From assembly GCA_000438115.1 (NCBI GenBank), contig FR903556.1, positions 1 through 24,450 of the forward strand: 24,450 nucleotides of DNA, given 5' to 3'. The first letter of the stretch is position 1, and each line of letters starts with the position of its first letter. Shown piece by piece: positions 24,438-24,450 of the stretch. The notes below the pieces were generated by a model. It made no database searches. It was not told where the DNA came from and saw only the letters and a program-made list of their open reading frames with translations. A program made the translations under genes and the position numbers. This DNA comes from Prevotella sp. CAG:617. Its GTDB lineage: Bacteria > Bacteroidota > Bacteroidia > Bacteroidales > Bacteroidaceae.

Positions 24438-24450
24438 CTGTCTTAGCTTG

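Noticed and set aside
1..24450. CRISPR arrays, tRNA or rRNA genes, transposases
   Set aside because: I saw no regularly spaced repeats, no cloverleaf or rRNA-like sequence and no transposase frame on either strand.

Overview
The window looks like a chromosomal segment of a Bacteroidota bacterium, order Bacteroidales (Bacteroides/Prevotella-type gut lineage). Four things point there. First, nearly every real transcription unit is preceded by the Bacteroidota housekeeping promoter (TTTG or TTG, 19-20 nt spacer, TAnnTTTG). Second, the protein families are typical: a NigD-like lipoprotein, DUF4834, a BACON domain, and a C-terminal domain ending in a YDLxGRR...KGIYI...GKK motif. Third, there is a membrane-bound CdaA-type diadenylate cyclase, a short FGSRVD-type phosphatidylserine decarboxylase and the long single-chain PurL. 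Fourth, starts lack strong Shine-Dalgarno sequences. I cannot name the genus with confidence.

Layout. 1-2153 (+): end of a GH3 glycosidase whose last domain is cut short, followed 14 nt later by an exported GH43 beta-xylosidase/arabinofuranosidase. 2352-8066 (-): an accessory region, visibly more AT-rich over 2352-5690, with two large exported multidomain surface-type proteins that share a paralogous C-terminal domain. Both are broken, one by a +1 frameshift near 4593 and one by an in-frame TGA at 6483-6485. Between them lies an intact 55-codon ORF (5205-5372) that shares a related leader and a related 3' end with the frameshifted gene. 8550-11337 (+): core genes cdaA, then psd-pssA (phosphatidylethanolamine synthesis), then a DUF4834 membrane protein. 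folP (-) converges on them. 12480-14549 (+): an exported six-hairpin-type glycosidase. 14660-17214 (+): a tight operon of a NigD-like lipoprotein, an ECF sigma factor and a protein predicted to cross both membranes (cytoplasmic anti-sigma segment, one TM helix, Ala/Pro-rich linker, outer-membrane beta-barrel). This matches the Das/Dma (ECF21 sigma / dual-membrane-spanning anti-sigma) systems described for outer-membrane vesicle control in Bacteroides thetaiotaomicron. 17323-19557 (-): a NatA/NatB-like ABC exporter. 19943-23644 (+): purL. 23983-24372 (-): a small conserved protein of unknown function.

How it fits together. The glycosidases and surface proteins are glycan-foraging or adhesion functions, probably under turnover given three damaged genes in the first 8 kb. 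The NigD/ECF/Dma operon is the clearest regulatory system: a surface or periplasmic signal sensed by the barrel could be passed through one polypeptide to the sigma factor. It is the only main unit without a visible housekeeping promoter, which fits self-activation. Two divergent intergenic regions (8067-8549 and 19558-19942) carry a diverged, collinear GC-rich repeat, and strong inverted repeats close most convergent or terminal units.
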